From: Tetrahymena thermophila SB210
Lineage: Eukaryota; Ciliophora; Oligohymenophorea; Hymenostomatida; Tetrahymenidae
Length of the DNA stretch: 64,000 nt
Reading direction: 5' to 3'
Assembly (NCBI RefSeq): GCF_000189635.1
Contig: NW_002475971.1
Span: 124,001 to 188,000, forward strand
In this document: positions 17,483 through 30,319 of the stretch, piece after piece
Position numbering within the stretch: the stretch's first letter is position 1
How the letters are laid out: each line of letters begins with the position of its first letter
Notes under the pieces: generated by a model
Seen by the model: the letters and a program-made list of their open reading frames with translations, nothing else
Databases searched by the model: none
Told to the model about the DNA's origin: nothing
Made by a program: the position numbers and the translations under genes

Positions 17483-20400
17483 TCATTTGTTTTATTTTAA
17501 TTTTTCTGATTTTAGAGTTTTTATTGTTTATGTAGAATTTTTTTTACTATTCAAAGCAGCATTTTTCTTTTTTTAAGAAATATCACTTTGATTGTTTGTA
17601 TTAACTGATTTATTTTACTGCTGAATGTTTTAAATACTTTAGTTGTAATAATTTTCTTCATTTATAATATTGTTTTTAACATCTTTCTTTTTTACTTATT
17701 AATCTTACTTAATTTTGTGAGTGGCATGCAATTGATTTATTTTATTATCCCCATAATCCCCTAATGCAGAACTCCTTTAAGTATAAAAAGTTCCTCTAGA
17801 CATATCTTCCCTTTCTCTGTTAACAAATTAATCTTTGAAGTCAGAATGTTAGGAAATTTAAGCTAGTGCTTAAACTAATTATGTGTAATCTATATTTTAT
17901 GGAGTAATTTCACTTTTTATTTATTTTATTAACTCATTTTCTTTTTTCAGGTCATTATTCTTTTTAATTTTGCACCTAAATTCTTTCTTTAACTCGCTAT
18001 ATTTCTATTTAAGGCTTTACAAAAATAAAAATAAAAATTTTAAGGTTCATTAATTATTTAAAATATTACATCTTAAATTGCTCATTTTTATGCTCTATTG
18101 TGGCCGTCTATTGCTATCTTTTCAAATCTAATTCTTTGATTCTATCTATAAGAATCTTATTTGTTTCTTGAAGCCTCTTAGCAATACTAAGCTATTCAAT
18201 CATACCGTTCTATTAATGCTGCTATGAATAATTCGAAGCACTTGAATGTGTTTAATCTCTTTTTTGCTTTTATGTATTGAGTAATTTCTATTTGAGACTG
18301 CTGTTTTATTTCTATAATATTATGAGATAAAGTAAAGTTTCATAAAAAATTTACTTTAAGTAAGTCAATCAATTAATCTTTTTCTTGTAACTATTTCTCT
18401 AATTAATGTATGATATTTTGTTCATTTGAAGTATTTGAATACAAATTAGCTTCTGTTTCACAGTTTTTATCTGATTAAATATTATTTAAACTAGTTTTAG
18501 AATTTATGGTTTCTTTCCCTTTCCTTTAAGTAGTTATGTTACTCTTTACTTCTTTAATGCTATGATAACTACCTGATACTTTCTTTTTAGCTTCTATCTT
18601 TTTTTTTGGTGATTTATTTACTTTTGTTTTAGTATTTTAAGTTTTATTTGATTTATTTTTTTTTGATACTTTCTTTTCAGCTACTTTTTAAGATAGTTTT
18701 AGTTCATCTATTTTCATTTAATTGTCTTTTATGACTGATTCATTGTCTTTAATAATTTTATTAAAATACATAAATTATTTTAAAATTTTATTAAATTTTA
18801 CCTTAACTTAAGTCCCACAAGGAATTAGAATCAGCATTTCTCAACCTTGCAGAGCTTGAAGAACCTAACATTTTATTTAACTGAAATGTTTCTCTGTTAC
18901 TTGGAGTATTATTAGATGTGTTATAAATAGTTTGAGTATTAGCATCATTTTTACTACAATCTCCATTAGTTGAATTAAATGTAAATTAAGTTTAATTAGT
19001 TTATTTTTAAATTTTATAGTCATAACCTCTTTATGCTTCTTCTTCAGTAAAATAGTTATTTAATCTTGTGTTATCTTGATAACTAACTTAATATAAATTA
19101 TTATTCTATAAATTATTTTATTTTTGAACAATTTATTATTTTTAGAAATCTCCTGTTGAGTTAAAATCGCTTTATTAGTTTAATTTATTTTGCTATTACT
19201 AATAAATATCATAATTAGAATTTTAATGAGTAGAATATTTATTTTCTTCTTCTGAATCATAAACATGAGAAAATTAAGAGTAGCTTGAGCAATTATGATC
19301 TTCAGAATCATTTTCATAGCGATTTTCTTCTTCTTGATCAAATAGCTCTGATTCATTTTCCAAATTTGGGACTTGGTCTTATAAATATTCATTATGAAAA
19401 AACTAATGATTGGTTGAAATGTTTGAAACATTTTAATAATCTTAATTATTATTCTAATTTTATATTTCTTGAATGTAATTATTATTATTTAAGATATTTG
19501 GAACATAAGAAGAGGAATTTATATCATTTTTTATCATGAATTACTAAAGCATATTAATACCCATTTACTCTGAATAGCTATTTTTTAAATTATCATCGAA
19601 ATCTGAAATCATAAGCAGAGGATTCATTGATAATTACTATTTTTAATCGCTTTATTCACCATAACTTTGCTTATTACTTTTAATTTATATGATTTCTTCA
19701 TTTTATTTCTTATTACTTGCTGATGATTCTTTGCTTTTTGGGACTAATTTTTTATTTTTTTTGCTTTTCTCGCTTGTTGTCTATGTGTCTTCTTTCAAAT
19801 TACATTTATTCTTTGACCTCACTTCCTTTCCTTTACTTTAAGAACGTGGTTAGCTTGTAGAGGTATTTCTTGATTTTATCTGCTTATTATCTTATTAACT
19901 GTGTTATGATTTTTTCCTTTTTTATGAGTATCTTTCACTTACTTAGAAAGGCTCTGTTTAAATAATTCTATGATCTAATTGATTATTATTTTTTTATTTA
20001 TTTTCTGAGAAAGAAGTTGCTTTTTACTCCTTTTTTGTTGTTGTCTATGCTTTTATTGTTTACTTTTTATTAGTGTCTTTAAATACCTGTTTAGTTTCTT
20101 TATTTACTGAAATTAATTGGTTTTTTGAATCATTCTTTTTTAAACCTTTTTTCTATTTATCATTAACATTATTTTAAGGCTGTATTTCATTTCCATATTA
20201 TTACTCATTTGAATCACCATTTTAAGAACTAATAAAATTATTTATTCCTTGAGTTTACTGTTAATTATAATTCAGCTAATTCAAATTTTCTTACTAATTT
20301 TTTAGCTGATTTTAATTCCAATAATACATATCTAACTATCTTAACTCCTTTTGTAATTCTTCACTCTCTCTAATAACATTTTTTAAAAAGCTATCTTCTT

Positions 20401-20937
20401 CTTTCATTATATTGCTAAAATTTTAACAAAAAACTCTTTTATTTTAATGTATAAAAATATCAATTTGACTACCTCTGATTTATGTTGAATTCAGAAGATT
20501 ATTTAACTTTAGAAATATGTAAAACTGAATTTAAGTAGCTATTATTATCTAAATCTCTATCATTATAATCTTCTTTGCTGTCATTTAAATCACTATCTTT
20601 ATAAATAGAAGCAAAATGTTCTTTAGCATCTAAATCAAAATCACTTACTATGTTTTTTAAATCATTTAGATAAAAATTTTAATATAATTTTTTTCTACAA
20701 ATAATTACATCTATCATTAAAAGAATTTTGAGATCTTTAAATAATTTATAAATCATCATCGTCATAGTTATTTTCTTCTTCCTCCTCCTAATCTTCATCT
20801 TCCTAAAACATATTTAATGGTTTCAAATTGCTTTCAGACTCTTCGTTAGCTTAACTATCATGGACATTTTCTTTTGACAAATAATATTTACTTTCTTAAG
20901 TATTATCTGGTTGCTGTTATAATAACTAATTTTCCAT
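17483..20937 (-). CDS. Large Q/N-rich coiled-coil protein, about 1060 aa, unknown
   Basis: Exons 20937-20709, 20647-20473, 20414-18802, 18746-18355, 18311-18070 and 18014-17483 join in frame; TGA at 17483-17485. The N-terminus has an acidic run (DEDQEEEEE, then DDDD). The long third exon is dominated by Q, N, S and K and is probably disordered, with basic stretches such as KKNKKLVPKSK and an acidic EEENRYENDSED patch. Heptad-like segments appear near the C-terminus (QLEKQLQEKDQLIDLLK; IAKRLQETNKILIDRIKELD; SELKKEFRCKIKK), so it should dimerise there. No enzyme motif, signal peptide or membrane helix. It could be a cytoskeletal or basal-body scaffold, but that is only inference from composition. 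The 229-nt upstream gap separates it from the divergent CPKC protein gene. Confidence 0.8.
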
Positions 20938-21195
20938 ATCTATAAAAATTAAATTTATTCAAAATTGATGCTTTGCTATTTGATTTTTTAAAAAAATAAT
21001 CAGGAAATTAATAATAAATAATATTTACTTATTATTATAATTAATATCTCCTAATTATGAATTAATGACTGGCCATTTAATTAACCATGTAGAAACTTTT
21101 CAAATGCGCTAAATTAATATTTGTTTTCCACTACAGATATAAATTTTAATATTATTTAATTTGATGAAACAAATATCTTTTTGAAAAGTATAAAT

Positions 21196-23451
21196 ATGAA
21201 AATGAGATATTATATTATAAAAAGTTTTATATATTTTTTAGCACTAAGTTAAGTAATTTTTAGCTATTCAGTATAAATAGACTTTAATGTAATTGAGGAA
21301 AATGTTAAGCAAACTAAAATTAATGCTGTTGTGCTTATATCTTAGTAAAATAATTGTCCCAAATGCTTGCAAGCAGAAAGAGTTATTAAATAGCTAGATT
21401 ATAGCGGAAGATACTTTTTACAGTTTTATATCATTTATTGTGACATGATTCCTAAGAATTTACTAAATGATAAAACTCAAACTAATGCTTTGAAAGGGAT
21501 AATTAATAAAACATGTTTTAAGCAGTTAACAATGATAAGGCCTGAGCTTTACCTATTTTCTCCAGTTGATATATAGGTAGGACCTAACTAGTATGTAGAT
21601 TTTCCAAATAGATATTCAAGATTTTTAGGAGAATTTAATGTTGAACAAGTTAGAGATTTTATTTTTGATTTGACTTCAAATTATAGCGAGGAAGTGAAAA
21701 ATTAAAATTAAATGAATTATATACTTGCTCAAAACTAAATGCCAACATTACTATATTTTTCTGATTTTAATAGTTCAACTATTTTTTACAGAAGTTTTAC
21801 TTCTTACTTCTGGAGAAAGCTGAAATTTGTGTGGATTCCTCATAAAATGAACCAAGTCAGATAAAATTTTCTTAAAGACCCAGATTCTCTCCCATCATTT
21901 CATTTAGTAATATAGGGAAAAGTTATTAATTGTACAGATCACTCCAGCTTTGAATCAGTTTTAAATTTTATCATGAAAAATACGAACCAAAGTCTGCCAA
22001 ATATTTCTGATAAATCGTTTATAAATAAATATCAATTTTTTTCAAATTATTGTACAGATTGCACAAATCTTTATGAAAGTTTAGAGAAAGAATAAAAAGG
22101 GTAAATGCTTTCATTAAAACAAAATCATAGCATTAATATGACAGAGGATTATTTTTGGGACATCACTGCCCATCAGTCTCAACTTATAACTCAATCTAGT
22201 TTAAATAATATTTTAAATATTGACAAAGCCGTTAATTTGTCTAATTCATAACTTTAAAATGAAAATATATATATTTCCTAAAATCATTGGGTTAAAGATA
22301 GTTATTTTAACATAAAGATAGAAGATTCCAACGAAGAGCATAGTAACAAATCTGATCAAGATTTTAGTTAAGATTTAACTAATAATTTAGAATCTATTAA
22401 AAATTAGGAAAGTTTTACTTTTCATGAATTCGTTAGTAATTTCAATATAGAAGACTGGAAAACCTAAAATAAAATTTTCAATAGGTTTACTTTATTTAAA
22501 GGCTATGAAAAATTTGATCTCTGGGAATAATTGATAGATTCATTAAAAGTGTAAAATAATATTTTTACATTTAGAGAGGTTGACTGTAAATCAAAAGAAT
22601 GTACTATATGGGCAAGATAGAAATTTTAAACTTATTATATATCTTTTGTCATCTTTGATAGCTCGCTTACAGGTGATAGCCCTATATTAATTCAGAATAA
22701 TCTTGAAATCATACAAATATATGAGTTAATATAAAATTTTGTACATCTTGAAGATAGAAATGCTATATAAGAGATGAGCAATGATGAATCTCGCAATTTT
22801 TGCAATAAAGCTTTTTTGAACGACTTCATATGTATTTTTTATTTTGGAAACTAAATACCTTTAGTTTTTAAAGTATTAAGCTAACAAAAATTTGAGAAGG
22901 TCCACTTCATTTAAGTAAGTAAACCTTCAAAGCAACTTCTAAATAAACTCGGTGCAAGTTTAGAATAAATAGTTGAAGTTGATAATAAAACCTATTTATC
23001 ATCATCAATTTACAACATCCCATATTTACCTAAGATGGAAATATATATAGAGTAGGTAAATGGTAAATAAAAGTATGTTTAATACAAATATCATTAATTA
23101 TAGTCATTAGATTAAATTGAGAAATCGTAGAGTAGAATTCAAATAGTAATTGAATGTAAAGACTTACTTTCTTGTAAAAGTTAATTAAATGTAGTAAAAG
23201 AAGCATTATAATATATAAATTACATTAATATTTCTACTATTTACTATGATACACAAGAGGTTTTCTTTAATTAAAGCTCAGGAAACGACGGTAAAGTTTA
23301 AGCCTCAATAATATTTGATTAGAAGAGATATACTCTTTTCACTATAAATTAATATGTTTCATAAGATTTTCTAAAGGCTTAAACTCTAAAAATTGTGGAT
23401 TAATTTATATAAATATTTAATTTTAGTTAAAATTTAGTTTTAATAGAATGA
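21196..23451 (+). CDS. Secreted/ER thioredoxin-like protein with one CPKC site, 751 aa
   Basis: Single intronless frame from ATG 21196 to TGA 23449-23451. The first about 22 residues are a clear signal peptide (IIKSFIYFLALSQVIFSY). Right after it comes a thioredoxin-like start: INAVVLISQQNNCPKCLQAE with Cys54 and Cys57, the position of the CxxC redox site in the thioredoxin fold. Several further regions resemble thioredoxin beta strands without Cys pairs (MPTLLYFSDFNSSTIFYR; TYYISFVIFDSSLTGDSP). It ends VLIE, not KDEL-like, and I see no membrane anchor, so it may be secreted or held in the ER or a granule by a partner. It resembles multi-domain PDI-like proteins with one active and several inactive units, but the length and the non-classical CPKC make it atypical. 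Confidence 0.7.
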
Positions 23452-24152
23452 GTTTCTATAATATTTCTATTAGCTTGTAAACATTTTATTAATATATGCA
23501 TTTTCAAAAAATGAAATTATTTAAAAATCTTTTAAACATATTTTTTATTGATATTAATTGAATATAATTGTAAGTATCTTTCAATTTAAAGTTTGTTAAA
23601 TTTGTTTTAACAAAATACAAAAACTTCTTATTATTCCTTAAATTATGAAATTTTAGCAGGAGTTTTACAGAATTTATTAACTTAGAAAATAAATAATTGA
23701 GAAAAAATAATTTTATCCTTTTATTCTTTATTATTAATTGTAATAAATCATTATCTTAAAATATAAAATTTTAATCATTTTTTGACTAATAAAATTATTA
23801 GATTTAAATAGATAAATCTTTGTAAAATATTCAAAATAGTAAAGCATTTATATTTCAAATAAGCTTGAAATGACTAGTATAAGGAATGATAAAAGCAGTT
23901 CATATCTAAACTCAAACTTAAGTTTCTAAATAATATAAAAAACTAAAATAACTAAATATTTTGGCAGAATAATTTCATGGTTAATAATCAATATTTTTTA
24001 TTATTGAAAAGACTTTAATGCAAAATATTTATTGAAAAAAGAAAAATTAATTAATTATTTAATTAACAAGAAACAAGAATACTTTATTATAGTAAATAAT
24101 TGAAATTTTATAATAACTTAAGCAGTTAAACAAGTAATTTATTTCTTAAAGA
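23452..24152. other. AT-rich spacer
   Basis: About 700 nt of A+T-rich DNA between two same-strand genes. Nothing recognised. Confidence 0.65.
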
Positions 24153-25751
24153 ATGTCTCGAAGTACTAGAAGTGTTTCATCAAAAATTAGTCCACAAAAA
24201 CATTTGCTAGATCTAAGCGTAACTAATTACTATGATTATGAATACTTTTAAACTCCTAAAAGCTTTGTTTAGAGTAAATATATTATTTATATTCAAATCA
24301 ATATATTTGAAAATATCATTTGTTAAAGGCTTGCAAGAAACTCCTAATAGACTTCCTAACCATTATAGGAAAAACTTAATGTTAAAAATATAAGGTGGTT
24401 ATTTTTTGAAGTTATTCTTAAGTTAAAATAAATTATTGTTAAAATTATTTTAGATTAATATGATAAGTTTGAAAATAATATGAAAAAGAAATAGATTATG
24501 CAAGTTTAATAAAGAATGAAAGTAAATGAGTTTGAGTAATATAGAGAAAATAAACTTAATTGTTTAGATTAAAATTTAAGCAAGACAACAGAGTTAAAGG
24601 CGAAAAAAATTGAAACAAAAGTAAAAAAAATCTCCGAGCATAATACCCATGTTTAGTAAACTCAACAAAAACATAAAACTGTAAATACAAAACAATAAAT
24701 AAATTATAATTTTGTTAGTATGTAAATTTTATTTTGTTTAGGATATTAAATAGGATAGTAGAGAAAAAGCTAAAAATATTAAGTCATACCAAGATGATAT
24801 GAGTTAGTTTATGGAAACTAGAGAAAAATCTTTTTTTTTAACCTCTCAAACTAGAAATTTATCATAGATGTAAGAAAGAGAAAATTATAAAAAATAAAAA
24901 TATGACATTGAGCTTGAGCAGTCAAATAAAAAATACCATTAATTGACTGATAAATTGGAATCAGGAAAATAAAAAAGAGAAATGATTTTAGCTTAAAAAA
25001 CTTAAACAGCAGCTAAAGTAGATTAAATTGTACGTATTATTTATAAGTTGTGTTAGCAGTAATTAATATTTTAATTTCTTTTTTATCTATTAAAAAGTTA
25101 GAATAAAATTTGAGTATCCATGAGAAAAATTTGTAGAGACACTAGAATGAAATGTTAGCAAAAATGACTGAGAAATTAGAAAAAATAAATATGACTAATG
25201 TATGTATTGTTTAAATAATCAAAATTAAATTCATTTAATTTTTTTAATAGATCATCAAAGAGAAGGCTAATTAGATTATTATGGAGAAATAGAAACAAGA
25301 ATAAAAAGAAAAGAATGAAGCTTTACAGAGCAACTAGCAAAAATTAAGAGAAAATTAACTTTAACGTGTTAAAATTTTGAATTAAAAATTTGTAATTAAC
25401 TTTAAATTTCTAATCTAAATCCAACTTAATACTTTTTATTCTAATGTTAGAATTCTCCGGTTAAGCTTTAAAAATCACCATCGAAATTAAATGTTGATGA
25501 ATAAATAATTAAAGTTTTAACCAATTATGATAAAATAAAGTAGATGCAAGTAATAAAATATTTATTTATTTCTTTTGAAAATGGTAGATAAAAATTTTAT
25601 ATTAATTTAAATAAAGGAAATAAAGAATTAGTAGCTATTACAAAATCATTTAGAATATACAACAAATAATAAAATTCTTAAAGTATCTTATGATAAATTA
25701 AATGATTATAAAAGAAGAGCTTATTTCTTATAAAAGAAAGATGACATATGA
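24153..25751 (+). CDS. Coiled-coil protein in eight exons, 392 aa, unknown
   Basis: Exons 24153-24273, 24329-24394, 24454-24680, 24742-25029, 25098-25199, 25251-25391, 25451-25549 and 25617-25751 join in frame; TGA at 25749-25751. All introns are 51-68 nt. The start MSRSTRSVSSKISPQKH is basic and Ser-rich. From about residue 70 nearly the whole protein is charged helix (KKKQIMQVQQRMKVNEFEQY; EMLAKMTEKLEKINM; IMEKQKQEQKEKNEALQ) and should form a long coiled coil. No catalytic motif. Such proteins are often basal-body, axoneme or cortical components in ciliates; that is inference. The donor chosen at 24681 is the canonical GTAAAT; a later GTTAGT donor at 24711 also keeps frame. Confidence 0.75.
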
Positions 25752-26106
25752 TATTTATTTATTTTTAAGTTAGTAATTTTGTAAATATACTTAGAGTATT
25801 TAAGATTTAATTTTTATATTTGTTTTATTTTAAAAATAAATACTAGAACATCTATAAAAATAATTAGAATAATTTAAAGCTTTTTTTTTCCAACTTTTAA
25901 TTGAAAAATAAGAATTTAGTTTTTATTAATACAATAAAAGATATTTATTTATACCTTAAATACAGTAGATATAGTAAAATATATTAAATTAATAAATATT
26001 TATATAATAAAAGGCCAATTATTAATTAAATTTATTATGTTTTTAAAAGGTCAGAAATTTCATATTTTATTCTATTTTTTTCACTTTTTTGAGATAATAT
26101 TTAGAA
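25752..26106. other. Convergent AT-rich spacer
   Basis: 3' flanks of the coiled-coil gene and the Rab gene. Nothing else seen. Confidence 0.65.
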
Positions 26107-27174
<1,068 letters not shown>

Positions 27175-28006
27175 TTAGCTAATATTAGTATAAATAATGT
27201 AAATCTTTGTTATGTGTTCTTTAAACTTTTATATTTTATTAACTATATTTGTTAATTTAAGGTTTTTACTAAAAAAAGTAATTTAATTAATACTTTAATT
27301 AGCTTTTATCACCTAATTTGCGTTGCTTAGTTAAATTACTTTATTTCAGAATATATTCGCACACCATTTAATTAAATGCAATTTCTTATCAGATAGATAA
27401 AAGATTTGAATCTCAAAGTAATTTAAAGTGAGAAAATTCCTTGTTAAAGTTTTTTAATTTGATTAATATCTAATTTATCCAAAATATTATTTTATAGAAT
27501 AATATTTAATTTATTAAATTAATTAATTAACGATACAAGAAATTTATTTTATTTAATTTTGTTGAAAGTTCAAATTTTTAAAATTTATAAAATACAAGAT
27601 GTTTTAATTTTAATAAAAACAGAAGTATGTATATACTAAAGAAAAGAAAAAAGTTTTTTTATTAAAAGAAAGTAAAGAATATATTTATCAAGTAAAATAG
27701 TTAAATGAATAAATAAACATTCCTGTCTTTTTAATTTCTATGATTTTACTTAAAATATTTAAATTCATTAAAATCATCTAAAACACTTCTATGAAAATAA
27801 ATTATATTTAAAATCTATTATATTTATTAAATATTAATTAATAATTTTATATAGACACATGCTAGCCATTAAAGAGTCTATTTGTTTTTGTGCTTTAAAA
27901 CAAAAGCATTCTTTAATAAAACAAAATTTATTAATCAAATTTATCAATTTTTATTATTAATATTTTAGGAAAGTAGAAAAAGTAAGTTTAACATAAAAGT
28001 TTATAA
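27175..28006. other. Divergent AT-rich spacer
   Basis: Upstream regions of the Rab gene and of a small plus-strand gene. Two short imperfect hairpins around 27870-27925 (TTTTGTGC...GCACAAAA-like). No gene recognised. Confidence 0.6.
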
Positions 28007-28345
28007 ATGAGCTCTTTTGAATTAGTAGATGACAATAAAAAAAACTAAAATTATCAAAGGATTAAGTGCTTAACTAAATTAGGTTAATGGAAAATATTTT
28101 ATGACTAAAAAGAAAAAACATACTTAATAAAATCAAGGGATTTAAATCAAATAGAAGATTTAATTTCTTTATAATTAGGTGAGTAAGAAAAGTAATATCT
28201 CAGACATAAATAGACAGAAAGAAAAATGAATTAGCCAACTTAGTAATAATAAGAAAGAAGAAATAGATTTTTTTAATAAAAATAGATTATTTCTGAACTT
28301 GGATAGCAGCTAGATGTTATTGCGATTGAAGACGAAAAGCCTTGA
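28007..28345 (+). CDS. Small charged protein, 112 aa, unknown
   Basis: Intronless frame from ATG 28007 to TGA 28343-28345 in code 6. Starts MSSFELVDDNKKNQNYQRIK and ends QLDVIAIEDEKP. It has one short beta-like segment (GQWKIFYDQKEKTYLIKS) followed by a Q/R/K-rich helical stretch. No signal peptide, membrane helix or Cys. The frame keeps a mixed codon composition while its flanks are almost pure A+T, which is the main argument for a real gene. No family recognised. Confidence 0.55.
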
Positions 28346-29453
28346 AACTTTTTTTTAATGGTAAGCTTAAAACCAAATTTTGTAAGTAAGTGGTTATTAA
28401 TTTATTTACTTTAGCTTTTTAAATTATTATAAATATTATTTTTTTAGGTTGTAATAAATAGAGAGGCCTTTCCTTGATGCGCATATTCAATTTTGAATGA
28501 AAATTTAAAGGAAAATAGATTTGCAATATTTTTAATCTTAAAAGCAATGATTATCATTCATATTCTATTTCTAAATATCATAAAAAAAAGATAAGAAAAT
28601 TTAAGAAATTTAATCCTAATTATTTAAATACAGTATAATATTCAACGAAAAGAAGATAGTGTATTATTTATTCATATATAATTTGTAAAAAATTGAGTTA
28701 TTCTTCACAAAAAATTGTTAAAAAAATTGAAAGTTTATTCCAAAAAATGATTTAAAAATATAAAAGTAATAAAATAAATATATTATTTATACTGAATAGT
28801 TAACAAGCAGATTAAACTTTTATTGAAGTAAAAATAAATTTTAAAAATTAAAACATTTTAAGTAAATTTGAAACATAATAAAAATTATATAAACATAAGA
28901 AAACTTTATTTATTTATCTATAAATAATTATAAAAAAATAATAATAATTTAAAAAAAAGATTGAATTATTTTAAAAATATATTTAACTCTGAATAAAAAT
29001 ATCTTTGAAAATCTATTTTTTAATTTTTATTAAAATAAATTTGAAAATTTATATAATTTTAAGTTAAAAAATAATGTTTAAATAAAAAGTTTAGAAACAC
29101 ATTTGCTTGTCAAAAACTGTAACTGCAAAATAAGGGATATGAGTACTTATTAATTAGGCTATCAAATACTTTTAAATTTTAACTTTTTAATAGGATGTAT
29201 CTATTCTTTTGTAAAAATAATTAGCTGATAAGAAAATAATTCATTTTCAGTAAAAAATTGTTAAAATAGATGCATTCATTTAATTAAAGTGTCTATCCTT
29301 GAATTTAAAATAAATAATTTCACCAATTAAAGCATCTATTGATACTCAAAAATTTTAATTTAAGTTTGAATTACCTCTAAAAGTTGTTTGTTATAATTAA
29401 TTTCAAAAAATAACTTAATAATAACTAAATAAATAAAGAAAATAATAAAATAA
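28346..29453. other. AT-rich spacer with weak inverted repeats
   Basis: About 1.1 kb without a supported gene. AATAGATGC at 29266-29274 and its complement near 29330 form a weak inverted repeat. Otherwise A/T runs. Confidence 0.6.
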
Positions 29454-29759
29454 ATGGAAGATTTTACCTATTTTGAAAAACCTACTGGTAAATAATAATA
29501 CTGTAAAAATCTTCAATTAAAAAATAAAACTTGTAAAATTGTTAATTAACTTGGCGGAAAGTTTAGTTAAGAAAAATGGGCTTCTTGGAATTTTAAGAAA
29601 AACACTGGATATAAACCTATTTTTAGTTGTAAAGGATATGGAGGTGATTGTGGATGTGGTAAAAATAGGGGAAAAGAAATTAAAAATTCAACTTAATTTA
29701 TCTAAACCTAAGCCTAATCTGGTTTAAGAGAATGGAAATTCACATCTGAACAAAATTGA
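29454..29759 (+). CDS. Small Cys/Gly-rich protein, 101 aa, unknown
   Basis: Intronless frame from ATG 29454 to TGA 29757-29759. Starts MEDFTYFEKPTGKQQYCKNL. Five Cys (17, 27, 59, 66, 68); the last three sit in SCKGYGGDCGCGKNRGK, a C-x6-C-x-C knot that could bind metal. Basic overall, with several Trp (KWASWNF, LREWKF). No signal peptide, so probably intracellular. The G-rich stretch stands out strongly from the surrounding A+T and is unlikely by chance. I know no family with this pattern; a metal-binding or DNA-contact role is a guess. Two copies of an 18-nt unit lie about 220 nt downstream. Confidence 0.6.
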
Positions 29760-29816
29760 TAATTAACTAAAAAACTTATTATATATTTACTTATTTAATT
29801 CTTATAATTCTATTAT

Positions 29817-29842
29817 GCATTTATTTATTTATTTATTTATTA
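29817..29842. repeat. (ATTT)n microsatellite
   Basis: Runs of TTTA/ATTT in the spacer behind the small Cys-rich gene. Confidence 0.7.
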
Positions 29843-29978
29843 TTTATATTTTGTTAAATTAATTCTAAAATAAAATAATTATCAAAAAAAATTTACTTCT
29901 TTATGCTTAATTGCTTAAAAATTCATAAATATCTATATTTAGTGTTGAGATGACGTTTTATTTTTTTTGGTAAGGACA

Positions 29979-30013
29979 ATTAACTTGGTAAGAATAATTA
30001 ACTTGGTAAGAAT
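29979..30013. repeat. Two tandem copies of an 18-nt unit
   Basis: The unit AATTAACTTGGTAAGA, with a short AT linker, occurs twice head to tail. A third degenerate start (TTTTGGTAAGGAC) lies just before. Confidence 0.6.
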
Positions 30014-30199
30014 AAAATAGATTTAAATACCTGGTCATGTATAGAAAAACAAAATTTTAAATTGTTAAAATTTGTAAGAAAACATCAATTTAAGAAAGTT
30101 GTTTTGATTTATTGTTTAATTAATAAGGTAAAATTCGATATCTATTCTATTGGTTTTGATTATGATTTTAATATTTAGTTGTATAAATTGGCTGATATT

Positions 30200-30218
30200 T
30201 AGGATATTAAATATCCTA
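30200..30218. repeat. 19-nt palindrome upstream of the pseudokinase gene
   Basis: TAGGATATT, one A, then AATATCCTA: both arms match perfectly. It lies about 100 nt upstream of the ATG of the next gene and could be a protein-binding site or chance in AT-rich DNA. Confidence 0.4.
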
Positions 30219-30319
30219 TATTTTTTAATTACAAATTTTAGTAAAAGTATAAGAAAGAAAGATAACCATAATATAAATTTATAAAAAGCCATTAAATCCG
30301 TTATAAAAAGCTTTTTTGC

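Larger units (their letters stand above)
29760..30319. other. AT-rich spacer with microsatellite, short tandem repeat and hairpin
   Basis: Holds an ATTT microsatellite (about 29817-29842), two copies of AATTAACTTGGTAAGA (about 29979-30013) and a near-perfect palindrome at 30200-30218. No coding exon supported. Confidence 0.65.
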
